Shown: positions 54,188 through 63,434, counted from the stretch's first letter. The stretch: DNA of 64,000 nucleotides from Rhizobium sp. BK602 (GCF_014195095.1 NZ_JACIBC010000005.1:372001-436000); one strand, 5' to 3'. Notes: generated by a model not told the origin, from the sequence alone. Translations and numbers: made by a program.

Positions 54188-54225
54188 TTACCCTATACGG
54201 TAATTTGAGTTACCATATAGGGTAA
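54188..54225. promoter_or_regulatory. Two phased TetR-type operators before the efflux operon
   Basis: TTACC-CTATAC-GGTAA (54188-54203) and TTACC-ATATAG-GGTAA (54210-54225) are two copies of a 5-6-5 palindrome, centres 22 bp apart (two helical turns). They are also mirror images of each other with one mismatch over 18-bp arms. They lie between the TetR gene and the pump genes, all on the minus strand. Confidence 0.75.
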
Positions 54226-54306
54226 CGCTGCGTACCAATCAACAGGAATCATGCGCGAGTAAGTTTCGCCGTTTCCTGCTCTTCCCGAGAGAGGGTGACA
54301 GGCGCG

Positions 54307-54957
54307 CTATCGGCTGGCGCTTATGCCGTCCAGAAGGTGCTCGACGACCGCATCGACTCTGGCCTGCCGTTCAGCCTCATCCACCGGCTTGCCGAGAAGA
54401 GCCCTCAGTTGAAGATCGGCCACCAGGGCGCCGACGAATATGCGCGCGGACATGTCCGGATCGGGCACGATGATGTCGCCTTTCGCAGCATGCTGACGAA
54501 GCAGGTGCGCCGCGGTGGCGTAAGCCCTGTGTGGCGCATTGTGCAAAAAAGTCTCCGCCGCTTCAGGCACCCGCGCGGCGGCCGTCGTCATCAGCCTGTG
54601 CAATGCTAGAGAGCGAGGCGACAACAGGACGCTGATAATCCTTGCGCCGACAAAACGCAGCGCGGTGCGCAAATCGTCGGAAACGGGGATTCCGAGGAAC
54701 AGATCCGCACGCTCCATCGCCAGCTTTTCGACCGCACGCCGAAACAGCGTCTCCTTATCCCCGAACAGGGCATAAATATCCCGCTTGGAGCCACCGACGA
54801 CCGCCGTCAGAGCGTCGATGGAAACCCCTTCATATCCGCGCTTCAGAAAGAGTTCCGCCGCGGCATCGAGGATCAAGGGTTCCTGATCCGTCACGGGTAC
54901 GAACTTCCGCGGCCGCGTCCTTTGATGGGGTGTCTGCTTTTGGGTCGATTTGGCCAT
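54307..54957 (-). CDS. TetR-family regulator of the efflux operon
   Basis: The protein has 216 residues from ATG 54957. The N-terminal helix-turn-helix (ILDAAAELFLKRGYEGVSIDALTAVVGGSKRDIYALFGDKETLFRRAVE) is followed by a C-terminal AefR-type ligand domain. It is upstream of the EmrB/EmrA genes in the same direction, 214 bp away, with two operators in the gap. It probably represses the pump until a toxic ligand binds. Confidence 0.9.
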   Translation of the reverse strand: MAKSTQKQTPHQRTRPRKFVPVTDQEPLILDAAAELFLKRGYEGVSIDALTAVVGGSKRDIYALFGDKETLFRRAVEKLAMERADLFLGIPVSDDLRTALRFVGARIISVLLSPRSLALHRLMTTAAARVPEAAETFLHNAPHRAYATAAHLLRQHAAKGDIIVPDPDMSARIFVGALVADLQLRALLGKPVDEAERQARVDAVVEHLLDGISASR

Positions 54958-55105
54958 GAGAATGGTATCGCACATTACCGAGCCGTGAACCAGATGGCGC
55001 GCTGGTCCTCCCCAAGGCTGCTCGACCGGATGACGGCGCGTTCCGTGGAACAAACGCATCCGCGTCGCCAGCACTCAAGAACGGCGCGCGCGGACTGGCG
55101 GTACG

Positions 55106-55981
55106 TCAGGCGGCCCTGAGACGCTCCCGCAGAAACTCGATGAAGCGCTGGGTCTTGGCCGGCAGGAGGCGGGTTTCGGTCAGGGCATAAACCGGAACCG
55201 CGACACCCTGCCACTCAGGCAGGATACGCCGCAGGCGCCCGTCCGCAACCTCATCCGCAACGACCTCTTTCGGCAGCAGGGTAATTCCGAGATCAAGTGT
55301 CGCAAGCCGCCGGATCATTCCGGGGCTATTGAGCCGAAAGCGGCCTTCAATCGGCACCTGGATCGTCTGCCCGCCGGCGCTCAATGTCCATTTGCCGGCC
55401 TTCGGAAAATCCAGACATTCGTGGCGGCTGAGATCCATCGGCTCCTCGGGCTCTCCGGAAAGCTCCAGATAACGCGGCGAGGCATATAGATAGGGCGTAA
55501 GGCGGGCCAGCGGCCGCGCGACCAGACTGGAATCCGCCGGCTCTCCCATCCGGATCGCGATATCGAACGGCTCGGAGACCAGATCGACATTGCGCGGCGT
55601 CAAATCGAACTCGAAGCGTATGCCGGGATAAAGCTGCGCGAATTCCGCCAATAGCGGTGCGAGATAGGTGGTGGCGAAATCCACCGGCAGCGAGGCCCGC
55701 AGCGTACCGCTGGGCTGTGCGACCATTTCGCCCAGCTGCTCATGAGCAAGGCGGGCCTCGTCCACGATACGCTTGCAGCGCTCATAATAGAGTTGCCCCG
55801 CCTCCGTTGGCTCAATCCTGCGCGTCGTCCGGTGCAACAGCCTCAGGCCGATCGCCTTTTCCAGAAGGCTTATCCTGCGCGACAGCGTCGAGTTCGGCAT
55901 GCCGAGCGCTTCGGCGGCGCGGCGAAAGCTGCGGGCGTTCATCACCTCGACGAACAACGCCATGTCGTTCAGGAATTCCAA
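55106..55981 (-). CDS. LysR-family transcriptional regulator, probable TTG start
   Basis: I place the start at TTG 55981 because GGAG lies 7 bases upstream and the resulting N-terminus (MEFLNDMALFVEVMNARSFRRAAEALGMPNSTLSRRISLLEKAIG) matches the family opening. A longer frame to 56083 would add 34 residues with no ribosome site. The protein is 291 residues, with the usual effector domain. It is divergent from the SDR/ene-reductase operon. Confidence 0.88.
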   Translation of the reverse strand: MEFLNDMALFVEVMNARSFRRAAEALGMPNSTLSRRISLLEKAIGLRLLHRTTRRIEPTEAGQLYYERCKRIVDEARLAHEQLGEMVAQPSGTLRASLPVDFATTYLAPLLAEFAQLYPGIRFEFDLTPRNVDLVSEPFDIAIRMGEPADSSLVARPLARLTPYLYASPRYLELSGEPEEPMDLSRHECLDFPKAGKWTLSAGGQTIQVPIEGRFRLNSPGMIRRLATLDLGITLLPKEVVADEVADGRLRRILPEWQGVAVPVYALTETRLLPAKTQRFIEFLRERLRAA

Positions 55982-56157
55982 CAAACTGCTCCATATATGG
56001 ATCAATCTGTTCCAAGAGAGCATATTTATTCCACATGCGTCCACACCTAAATTGTGTGGCACATCGAGACGGCAGCGCCTCACGGATCTTTTGTGAGACC
56101 CCGCACGTCATCAGACGAGACTCGCCAAGAGGTCTCATTCGACAAAGGACAGGTCTT
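55982..56157. promoter_or_regulatory. Divergent promoter region, LysR / SDR operon
   Basis: The 176-bp spacer holds TCCATATATGGA (55990-56001), a perfect 12-bp palindrome near the LysR start, and AT-rich sequence at 56010-56040. It probably contains both promoters and the LysR site. Confidence 0.45.
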
Positions 56158-57060
56158 ATGAAACGAGACAGGAGCTGGACGTGGCAGCCTATTGCCGCGA
56201 CGCGCCTCGACTTCACGGGATTGAAGATCGCCGTGATCGGCGGAACGGGCGGCATCGGCCGTGCACTGAGCCGTCACCTCGCGGCACACGGCGCAAATGT
56301 CGTGGTCGTTGGCCAGACATTCCGCGATTCCGACCTATCCGGAATCAGCTTCATCAAGGCGGATCTAAGCCTGATGCAGGAAGCCAGGCGGGTCGGCGCG
56401 AGCCTGCCTGCCGAAACGCTCGATCTCGTCATCTTCACGACCGGCATCATGGCCGGGCCTACGCGTGAGCAGACCCTCGACGGTATCGAGCGGGACGTCG
56501 CCATCAGCTATCTGAGCCGGTTCGTCATGCTCAACGAGATCGGCCCGCGCCTCGGCAAGGGTCGGACCGAGGCATCGACCAAGCCGCGCGTCTTCGTCAT
56601 GGGTTTCCCCGGCAGCAATCAGCTCGGGAAGCCGGACGATCTGAACAGCGAGACATCGTATAGCCGCTGGACGGCGCACATGAACACGGTCGCGGGCAAC
56701 GAGGCGTTGGTTCTCGATGCCGCCGCTCGCTATCCGCAGGCGGCCTTCTTCGGGCTCAACCCGGGCTTCGTCAAAACCGGCATCCGCAGCAATCTCTTCG
56801 GTCCTAAAATGGTGTTGCGGATCGTCGAGTGGATGACCGGCTTCATGACGAGCAGCCCGGAAAGCTATGCCGAGCGGATCGCGCCTCTTCTCATATCCCC
56901 GGATATCGAAGGTCACAGCGGCGCAATGTTCAACAACAAGGGAGAGCCGATCCTGCCGTCGTCCAAGCTGACCAATCGTATCGTCAGCAAGATAATGGCA
57001 GCCTCCGAGACACTGGCGGCGCGGGCGAAGGTCCAGGTGGCTCCGTTCCGGCTCCCGTAA
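56158..57060 (+). CDS. Short-chain dehydrogenase-like protein with altered active site
   Basis: This 300-residue protein has the N-terminal glycine motif IAVIGGTGGIGRALSRHLAAHGANVVVVGQ and the later LDLVIFTTGIMAGP. Where retinol-dehydrogenase-like SDRs have AYxxSKLAN, this reads TSYSRWTAHMNTVAGNEALV. By eye the catalytic Tyr and Lys appear replaced or displaced. No strong ribosome site is visible before ATG 56158. It leads an operon with an ene-reductase and a hydrolase. Confidence 0.8.
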   Translation: MKRDRSWTWQPIAATRLDFTGLKIAVIGGTGGIGRALSRHLAAHGANVVVVGQTFRDSDLSGISFIKADLSLMQEARRVGASLPAETLDLVIFTTGIMAGPTREQTLDGIERDVAISYLSRFVMLNEIGPRLGKGRTEASTKPRVFVMGFPGSNQLGKPDDLNSETSYSRWTAHMNTVAGNEALVLDAAARYPQAAFFGLNPGFVKTGIRSNLFGPKMVLRIVEWMTGFMTSSPESYAERIAPLLISPDIEGHSGAMFNNKGEPILPSSKLTNRIVSKIMAASETLAARAKVQVAPFRLP

Positions 57061-57100
57061 TCAAGACCGCCTCCTACAACCCAATCGCAAGGATTGCATC

Positions 57101-58171
57101 ATGAGCAAATTGTTCACGACCGTTGACGTCGGTCGCTATGTTCTGCCGAACCGGCTTGTCATGGCGCCGATGACCCGCAGCCGCGCCGAATTCGACGGCA
57201 CGCCCGGAGCGCTGGCGGCCGAATACTATGCCCAACGGGCCGAGATCGGCCTGATCGTTACCGAGGGCACCCAGCCCTCCGACGACGGACAGGGCTACCT
57301 CACCACACCGGGCATCTATACCGATGCCCAGATTGCCGGCTGGCGGAAAATCGTCTCCGCTGTGCATGACAAGGGTGGCCATATCTTCATTCAGCTCATG
57401 CATGCCGGGCGCATGTCGCATCCCGACAATACCCCGCATCATCGTCAGGGCGTCGCGCCGTCGGCGATCGCACCGGGCGCGCCGATGTTCACCGCCAAGG
57501 GCATGCAGGATATTCCGACACCGCGCGCCCTGACGACCGAGGAAGTACGCCAGACCGTCCGGGACTTCCGCCACGCGGCCCGCTGCGCCATAGAGGCCGG
57601 CGCCGATGGCGTCGAGATCCATGGCGCGAATGCCTATCTGATCCAGCAGTTCTTCGCGCCGAGCGCCAATATCCGCCTCGATGAATATGGGGGCTCGATC
57701 GAAAATCGCGCACGGTTTGCCGTCGAGGTCGCGGCCGCGATCGCCGAAGAGATCGGCGCTGACCGGACAGCCATTCGCCTGTCGCCCGGCACCGCCATGT
57801 GGGGCATCGACGAGGGTCCGGAAGGCTCCGACCTCTACCGTTATCTCGTCACCCAGCTCGACAAGCTCGATCTCGCCTATCTGCACATTATGCACCAAGG
57901 CAACGAGGCGCTGCTGGCGGACATTCGCAAGCTCTGGGAGCACCCGCTGATCCTCAACCGGCCGAGCCGGCCGCGCGAGGAGATCGGCTCCGACGTGGCT
58001 TCGGGCCTGGCCGATCTGGAAGCCTATGGCCAGGCGGTCCTGGCGAATCCGGATTTCATCGCGCGTCTGAAGGCCGGCGCTCCGTTCAATGCGGCGGACC
58101 GCGGCACCTTCTTCGGCGGCAATGCCCAAGGTTACACCGACTATCCGACCATCGCCACGGCCGGCGCCTAA
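57101..58171 (+). CDS. Old-yellow-enzyme family ene-reductase
   Basis: This 356-residue FMN-dependent TIM barrel of the NemA group shows RLVMAPMTRSRA, IFIQLMHAGRMSHP, the substrate-binding H-x2-N in VEIHGANAYLIQQFFAP, and YGGSIENRARFAVEV. Such enzymes reduce activated C=C bonds or nitro groups with NADPH. The start is 40 bp after the SDR stop. The context suggests detoxification of electrophiles. Confidence 0.94.
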   Translation: MSKLFTTVDVGRYVLPNRLVMAPMTRSRAEFDGTPGALAAEYYAQRAEIGLIVTEGTQPSDDGQGYLTTPGIYTDAQIAGWRKIVSAVHDKGGHIFIQLMHAGRMSHPDNTPHHRQGVAPSAIAPGAPMFTAKGMQDIPTPRALTTEEVRQTVRDFRHAARCAIEAGADGVEIHGANAYLIQQFFAPSANIRLDEYGGSIENRARFAVEVAAAIAEEIGADRTAIRLSPGTAMWGIDEGPEGSDLYRYLVTQLDKLDLAYLHIMHQGNEALLADIRKLWEHPLILNRPSRPREEIGSDVASGLADLEAYGQAVLANPDFIARLKAGAPFNAADRGTFFGGNAQGYTDYPTIATAGA

Positions 58172-58211
58172 AGCCGCGGCCGCAGCGACCCAATCAACAA
58201 GGAAGAATATC

Positions 58212-58796
58212 ATGTCCCGAGACACAATCACCGCCAGCAATACGGCAATGCTGCTGATCGACCATCAGGTCGGCACCATGGGCTGGGCAAAGTCGATGCC
58301 GTTCGAGGAGTTGAAGCGCAATGCGCTGATGCTGGCCAGGACGGCAAGCATTCTCAAAATCCCGACAATCCTTACCTCGAGCATGGAAGACCATGCGCAA
58401 GGTCCGCTCCTGAGCGAGCTGGAGGAGCTGCTGCCGGCCGAATTTGCTGCGCGTATCAAACGCCTCGGCATCGTCAACGCATTGGATGACGAAAACTTCG
58501 CCGCCGCAGTCAAGGCAACCGGACGCAAGAAGATCATCATCGCCGGCGTCACCAACGACGTCTGCACCGTCTATCCCACATTGAGCCTGCTGGAAGCAGG
58601 CTACGACGTGCAGGTGGTCGCCGATGCCGGTGCCTCGCCCAGCAAGATGGCGGATGAGATCGCCATCCGTCGCATGGACAAGGCCGGGGCGACGATCACG
58701 AGCACCAACCAGCTCATCGCCGAACTGGCTGGGAGCTGGGCCACGCCGGAAGGCGGCCAGTTGGCACAGGTGCTGGTCGAGGCACTGGCGGCTTAG
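58212..58796 (+). CDS. Isochorismatase-like cysteine hydrolase, YcaC type
   Basis: This 194-residue protein has the catalytic Asp in AMLLIDHQVGT and the catalytic Cys in GVTNDVCTVYPTLSLLEAGYDVQVVADA, preceded by the family cis-peptide region. GGAAGAA lies upstream of ATG 58212. YcaC-like hydrolases act on amides or nitriles of unknown identity. It is the third gene of the LysR-controlled operon. Confidence 0.9.
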   Translation: MSRDTITASNTAMLLIDHQVGTMGWAKSMPFEELKRNALMLARTASILKIPTILTSSMEDHAQGPLLSELEELLPAEFAARIKRLGIVNALDDENFAAAVKATGRKKIIIAGVTNDVCTVYPTLSLLEAGYDVQVVADAGASPSKMADEIAIRRMDKAGATITSTNQLIAELAGSWATPEGGQLAQVLVEALAA

Positions 58797-58814
58797 CTAA
58801 GATGATATCATATC

Positions 58815-58838
58815 GCAGGGCCGCCGATGCGGCTCTGC
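58815..58838. terminator. Hairpin between convergent hydrolase and CoA-transferase genes
   Basis: GCAGGGCCGC, loop CGAT, GCGGCTCTGC form a 10-bp stem with one G-U wobble between two convergent genes (stops at 58796 and 58842). No clear T-run follows. It is a probable bidirectional terminator. Confidence 0.65.
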
Positions 58839-58841
58839 CTA

Positions 58842-60167
58842 TCAGCCGGCGCCCAACCCATGGGCCGCCCTTTCCAGCGGCTCGCGAAAATCCGGGTGGG
58901 CCAGCGCAATCAGTGCCCTTGCTCGTTCGGCAACGGACTTGCCCTTGAGATTCGTCCATCCATATTCCGTGACGACGATATGCGTGTCGTTGCGCGATGT
59001 GGTCACCGGCCCGGTCAACGCCGGAACGATGCGCGAGAGCGTGCCCTTGGCCGCGGTGGAATGACAGGCGATGATAGACCGTCCTCCCCGCGACGCATAG
59101 GCGCCACGCACGAAATCGACCTGACCGCCGGACGCACTGAACTGCCGGCCGTTCATAAATTCCGAATTGCACGCCCCGTTCAAATCGATCTGCAGCGTCG
59201 CGTTGACCGACACCGCCCGGTCGTTCTGAGAAATAACGAATGGGTTGTTCACATAGTCGACCGGATAGGCTTCAACGTCCGGATTGTTGTGCAGGAAGTC
59301 GTAAAGCGATTGATCTCCGAGCGCGAAGGTGAAGATCGACCGCCCGATATGCGTCTGCTTGCGGCTATTGTCGACCACGCCCGCCTTGACCAGATTGGCG
59401 AGGCCCACCGTCATCATTTCCGTATGGATGCCAAGGTGGCGATGGTGCGAAAGCCGCGAACACACCGCATCCGGCAAGGCGCCGATGCCCATTTGCAGGC
59501 AATCGCCGTCTTCCACCAGGCCCGCAACGATCGCACCGATGGCATCGTCCACCTCGTTGCTCGGCGCCGCCGGCAGGATCGGCAGGCTGACGTCGTTTTC
59601 GACGAGCGCCGTCACGCTCGATACGGGGATCATGCAATCGCCCCGAACGTAGGGCATCTTGGCATTGACTTCGAGGATCAGCCGAATTCCCGGCTTCCGC
59701 GACACTGCAAGCGCATAGTCGGTACTGGCGCCCAGGCTGAAATTGCCGTCCGCATCCATCGGCGCGACCGTTGCAATCAGCGTATCCACGCCGACATGCT
59801 CGACCAGGGAGCGCGGCACCTGGCTGAAATGACAGGGCACCAGGTCGATGGCCGGCAATGCCTCCGCCGATCGCCTCTTGTCGAGCGCACGCTCCACGCC
59901 GCCATGGAAGTAGCTTATCGGAATGATCCGATGGCAGAGGTCGAAATCGAAAACACTGGTTCCCGCAACGCCGGTGCAGAGAAGATAGTGGAGCCGCACA
60001 TTGTCGACGGCCCCCGCCCGGGCCCGCTCAGCGAGCGCGGCAAGAATGGCGGGCGGCTGACCGGCAGCGATCGGCATCGCGACCTTCGCGCCCGACGGAA
60101 TGAGAGCGACAGCCTCCTTTGCGGATCGCAGCCGCTCGCGATACAGCATCTGATGCATAGCAGTCAT
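58842..60167 (-). CDS. Acetyl-CoA hydrolase/transferase family CoA-transferase
   Basis: This 441-residue class I-type CoA-transferase resembles 4-hydroxybutyrate CoA-transferase. It has the catalytic Glu in LGIHTEMMTVGLANLVKAG and conserved GDCLQMGIGALPDAV, ASGGQVDFVRGAYAS and VVTEYGWTNLKGKSVAERARAL. GGAGGA precedes the ATG. It moves CoA between carboxylic acids. No partner genes of a fatty or hydroxy acid route are adjacent. Confidence 0.92.
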   Translation of the reverse strand: MTAMHQMLYRERLRSAKEAVALIPSGAKVAMPIAAGQPPAILAALAERARAGAVDNVRLHYLLCTGVAGTSVFDFDLCHRIIPISYFHGGVERALDKRRSAEALPAIDLVPCHFSQVPRSLVEHVGVDTLIATVAPMDADGNFSLGASTDYALAVSRKPGIRLILEVNAKMPYVRGDCMIPVSSVTALVENDVSLPILPAAPSNEVDDAIGAIVAGLVEDGDCLQMGIGALPDAVCSRLSHHRHLGIHTEMMTVGLANLVKAGVVDNSRKQTHIGRSIFTFALGDQSLYDFLHNNPDVEAYPVDYVNNPFVISQNDRAVSVNATLQIDLNGACNSEFMNGRQFSASGGQVDFVRGAYASRGGRSIIACHSTAAKGTLSRIVPALTGPVTTSRNDTHIVVTEYGWTNLKGKSVAERARALIALAHPDFREPLERAAHGLGAG

Positions 60168-60723
60168 TGGGTCCTCCTCCCGGTGCTATTTTCAGAAAGA
60201 ATCAACGTCGATTGTCTTGTTCACCGTCCTCACCGGCCTTTACGATCGTTGCAGGTGCCTTGGCCTCCACGGAACACCCCTTATCAAAACCGCGTAATGC
60301 GTATTCTGGCAAGACTGGACGACCGGTGATGTGGGAGACCGGTCATTTCTTCGGGGTCAGCCGGCCCGACTAGCTCGTGAGGCGGCACGGCACGGAGCGC
60401 GCCGTGCTTCCGGCCGAGGGCGACGACGATTTCCCCGATCCGTGAGCACAGCATTGTCGTCACGAACACGCGGTCGCTCCATCACATCGAGAAGACGGTG
60501 GGGACAATGATTGACAAGCCACATGGACGGTCGATATGTAAGCGCTTACAAATCACGCTCCCGCCTTAAGTTTCGCTGAGAAACAATGCTCACTCCCAAC
60601 AACCATCGTTTTGTCTCGAAATGATATGAACGCGAGCTTCTCACTATCGATCAACAAGCCGACATCATCTCTGATGCAAGTGGCTTAACTTGTTAAATCT
60701 TTGAAATCAGAAGGGATGACGTC
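60168..60723. other. 556-bp intergenic region with regulatory elements
   Basis: No convincing gene is visible. The left half is divergent regulatory sequence for the CoA-transferase. The right half holds a TTGACA -35 box at 60511 and the LacI-type operator at 60537, followed by an unusually long leader of about 170 bp before the GlcD-like gene. Confidence 0.5.
60511..60550 (+). promoter_or_regulatory. Promoter with LacI-type operator, copy 1
   Basis: TTGACA (60511-60516), a 17-base spacer and ATATGT (60534-60539) are overlapped by the perfect palindrome TGTAAGCGCTTACA (60537-60550). It lies upstream of the GlcD-like gene. Confidence 0.75.
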
Positions 60724-62109
60724 ATGACTGGCTCGGCTTTGATCAGAGCGCTTGTCGCAGCGCTTGGCCCGACCACTGTCTTGGTTGACGAGGCAATTCC
60801 GCCGCGCAATCTCAAGGACTGGTCGACACTCGGGCCGGAAACGCCACTTTGCGTCGTACGTCCGACGGACACGGAAGGTGTGGCAACGACCATGCGCTTG
60901 TGTAGCGAGCATGGGGTCGCGGTGGTCCCGCAGGGCGGCCTGACCGGACTATGCGGCGGCGGCCGGCCGATTGGCGGCGCCGTTGCGCTGTCGCTCGAAA
61001 AAATGACTGGTGTGGAGGAAATCGATCCCGCCGCCGCCACGATGACCGTGAAGTCCGGCACTCCGCTGCAGGTCGTGCAGGAGGCGGCCGCTGCTGCCGA
61101 CTTCTTCATCCCATTGGATCTTGGCGCCCGTGGATCGTGCGCGATCGGCGGCAATTTGTCCACGAATGCCGGGGGCAACCGTGTGATTCGCTATGGCATG
61201 GCACGCGAAATGGTTCTGGGTCTGGAAGTGGTGATGCCCGACGGCACCATCATCCGAAACCTCAACAAGATGATCAAGAACAATGCGGGCTACGACCTGA
61301 AACATCTGTTTATCGGCAGCGAGGGCACGCTCGGCATCATTACGCGAGCGGTGCTGCGACTATCGCCGCGACCGGGCTGCACCATGGCCGCGCTTTGCGC
61401 ATTGGAGGATTACAGCAAGGTCCTCGACCTGCTTTCGGCGGCGAGACGCGGCCTTGGACCCCTGCTTTCCGCATTCGAAGTGATGTGGCCGGACTATTGG
61501 GACACCGTGATCGCGATGCCCGGCGTCCGCAACCCGATTGCCGGCAAGCATGGCGCCTATGTACTGGTGGAAGCGCAGGGAACCGATGAGGCTATCGACG
61601 CGCCGCGTTTCCAGGCCTGGCTCGAGCAGCAGGCCGAGGCGGGCATTTTGGCGGATGCCGCGGTTTCGCAATCGCTTGCCGATGTGCGCGCATTCTGGGG
61701 CGTACGCGACGCCTGTTCGGAGTTTCCGCAGGTACTGGGTCCGCATGAGCCTTTTGACATCGGTTTGCCCGTTGCCAGAATGGATGATTACGTCCGGTCC
61801 TGCCTTGCCGCATTGCGCGCAAGATTTCCAAGCATCATAGCCTTGTTCTACGGCCATATCGGCGATGGCAATATCCACATCGTTGCCTGTGTGCCGGGAG
61901 AAAGTCCCCAGCCCAAGGACGAAATCGTCAATATCGTCTATGATCAGGTACGCCAGTTTGGCGGCACCATCTCCGCCGAACACGGGATTGGCCTTACCAA
62001 GAAGCCGTTCCTATCCTTCGTCCGCAGCCCCGAGGAATTGGCATTGATGCAGCGCCTCAAGGACGCGCTCGATCCGCAGCACCTGCTCAATCCCGGCAAG
62101 GTGCTGTAA
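60724..62109 (+). CDS. GlcD-like FAD-binding oxidase/dehydrogenase
   Basis: This 461-residue FAD-linked 2-hydroxy-acid dehydrogenase has an N-terminal PCMH FAD domain (VVPQGGLTGLCGGGRPIGG, IGGNLSTNAGGNRVIRYGMAREMVLGLEVVMPDG) and a C-terminal domain ending YDQVRQFGGTISAEHGIGLTKKPF with metal-type His. Relatives oxidise glycolate, D-lactate or D-2-hydroxy-dicarboxylates. Under a sugar-acid operator it may oxidise a hydroxy acid formed in that route. Confidence 0.92.
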   Translation: MTGSALIRALVAALGPTTVLVDEAIPPRNLKDWSTLGPETPLCVVRPTDTEGVATTMRLCSEHGVAVVPQGGLTGLCGGGRPIGGAVALSLEKMTGVEEIDPAAATMTVKSGTPLQVVQEAAAAADFFIPLDLGARGSCAIGGNLSTNAGGNRVIRYGMAREMVLGLEVVMPDGTIIRNLNKMIKNNAGYDLKHLFIGSEGTLGIITRAVLRLSPRPGCTMAALCALEDYSKVLDLLSAARRGLGPLLSAFEVMWPDYWDTVIAMPGVRNPIAGKHGAYVLVEAQGTDEAIDAPRFQAWLEQQAEAGILADAAVSQSLADVRAFWGVRDACSEFPQVLGPHEPFDIGLPVARMDDYVRSCLAALRARFPSIIALFYGHIGDGNIHIVACVPGESPQPKDEIVNIVYDQVRQFGGTISAEHGIGLTKKPFLSFVRSPEELALMQRLKDALDPQHLLNPGKVL

Positions 62110-62170
62110 CCGGCAAGGACGATTTTAAACCATAGCCTGTGCGGAGCAGTCTGGGCGACCGGATTGCTCC

Positions 62171-62209
62171 TTGACACAGGTGATGAATTGAGAAATGTAA
62201 GCGCTTACA
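62171..62209 (+). promoter_or_regulatory. Promoter with LacI-type operator, copy 2
   Basis: TTGACA (62171-62176), a 16-base spacer and AAATGT are overlapped by TGTAAGCGCTTACA (62196-62209), the same perfect palindrome and almost the same geometry as copy 1. It lies upstream of the DHDPS-family gene. Confidence 0.75.
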
Positions 62210-62317
62210 AAAATCGATACGAACTGGTCGCAGTTGTATCCACGTTCCCCTCCTCTATACGCAGCAGCGAAAGCCTGCCTGCACAACAGCCAGCAAGACG
62301 ATCGCAAGCGAGACATA

Positions 62318-63256
62318 ATGAAGAAATTCCAGGGCATCATTCCGGTCATGATCACGCCGTTCGCGGAAACGGGTGAAATCGATTATGACGGCGTCGGCAA
62401 GCTGGTCGAATGGTACATCGCAAACGGCTCGGACGCGCTCTTTGCCGTCTGCCAATCGAGCGAGATGCAATTTCTAAGCCTGAACGAGCGCGTGGAACTC
62501 GCCGCGTTCGTGAAGAAGGCGGCCGCCGGACGGGTTCCCGTCATTGCATCCGGGCATGTCGCGGAAAGCCTTGAAGAACAGTCGGAAGAACTAAACGCGA
62601 TCGCCGCCACCGGCGTCGACGGCATGGTGCTCGTCACCAATCGCCTCGATGCGAAGCAGCAGGGCGGTACGAAATTCATCGACGATCTCGATTGGCTTCT
62701 CGCAAAGCTGCCGAGCGATCTGCCGCTCGGACTCTATGAATGCCCTGCCCCCTATCGGCGCCTGCTCACCGATGAGGAGTTGATGTATTGCGCCAACGGC
62801 GGCCGTTTTCATATCCTGAAGGACGTCTCCTGCGATCTGGAAACGGTGAAGCGACGGGTCGCGCTGGTAAAGGACACGCCGCTTGCGATCGTCAATGCCA
62901 ATGCCGCGATCGCCTACGACGCCATGAAGGCCGGCTCTCTTGGATTTACCGGCGTGTTCACCAATTTCCATCCGGATCTCTACAAATGGCTGTTTGAAAA
63001 TCGCCATGCGGCATCCAAGCTCGCCGACGAGCTTTCCATCTATCTCGCCTTGGCTGCGATGGCGGAACCCATGGGCTATCCCAAGCTCGCAAAGCTTTAT
63101 CATCAACGTCTCGGCACCTTCGGCTCTGCACACAGCCGGGTCATAGGCATCGACATCAGGGAAAAATACTGGGCCCTCGACGCTCTCCTCGACAAGATCG
63201 TTGAAGGAACGGAGCTATTTCGAACGCGCCTGGCAGAACACGCCAAGGGGCGTTGA
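62318..63256 (+). CDS. Dihydrodipicolinate synthase-family aldolase/dehydratase
   Basis: The protein has 312 residues from ATG 62318. The (beta/alpha)8 barrel has the Schiff-base lysine in FHILKDVSCDLE and the catalytic Tyr in LGLYECPAPYRR. The family includes keto-deoxy-sugar-acid dehydratases and aldolases as well as DapA. The pairing with an FAD-linked hydroxy-acid oxidase and an organic-acid MFS transporter favours a sugar-acid catabolic role over lysine synthesis. Confidence 0.88.
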   Translation: MKKFQGIIPVMITPFAETGEIDYDGVGKLVEWYIANGSDALFAVCQSSEMQFLSLNERVELAAFVKKAAAGRVPVIASGHVAESLEEQSEELNAIAATGVDGMVLVTNRLDAKQQGGTKFIDDLDWLLAKLPSDLPLGLYECPAPYRRLLTDEELMYCANGGRFHILKDVSCDLETVKRRVALVKDTPLAIVNANAAIAYDAMKAGSLGFTGVFTNFHPDLYKWLFENRHAASKLADELSIYLALAAMAEPMGYPKLAKLYHQRLGTFGSAHSRVIGIDIREKYWALDALLDKIVEGTELFRTRLAEHAKGR

Positions 63257-63324
63257 CGCAGGAAAATCCGGCAGGAACGGTGATCGATATTCAAATTGAG
63301 ACCAGGGTCTCGCAGCTTAATTTA

Positions 63325-63338
63325 TGTAAGCGCTTACA
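63325..63338 (+). promoter_or_regulatory. LacI-type operator, copy 3
   Basis: TGTAAGCGCTTACA again, identical to the two copies upstream, 97 bp before the MFS start. A TTGAGA at 63296 could be the -35 box, but the spacing is looser than in the other two promoters. Confidence 0.7.
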
Positions 63339-63434
63339 GATATCGATCTGCGGATTGTTTCGCTTGAGGTTCCTGAAACGGGAGGAAAATCCGCTCCGCA
63401 TCGCGGTCGGGCATTTTGTTGGAGGATTGCATAA

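Noticed and set aside
60168..60723. Riboswitch or small RNA in the long leader before the GlcD-like gene
   Set aside because: I looked for a conserved aptamer-like fold and saw only the promoter/operator and unstructured AT-rich sequence.
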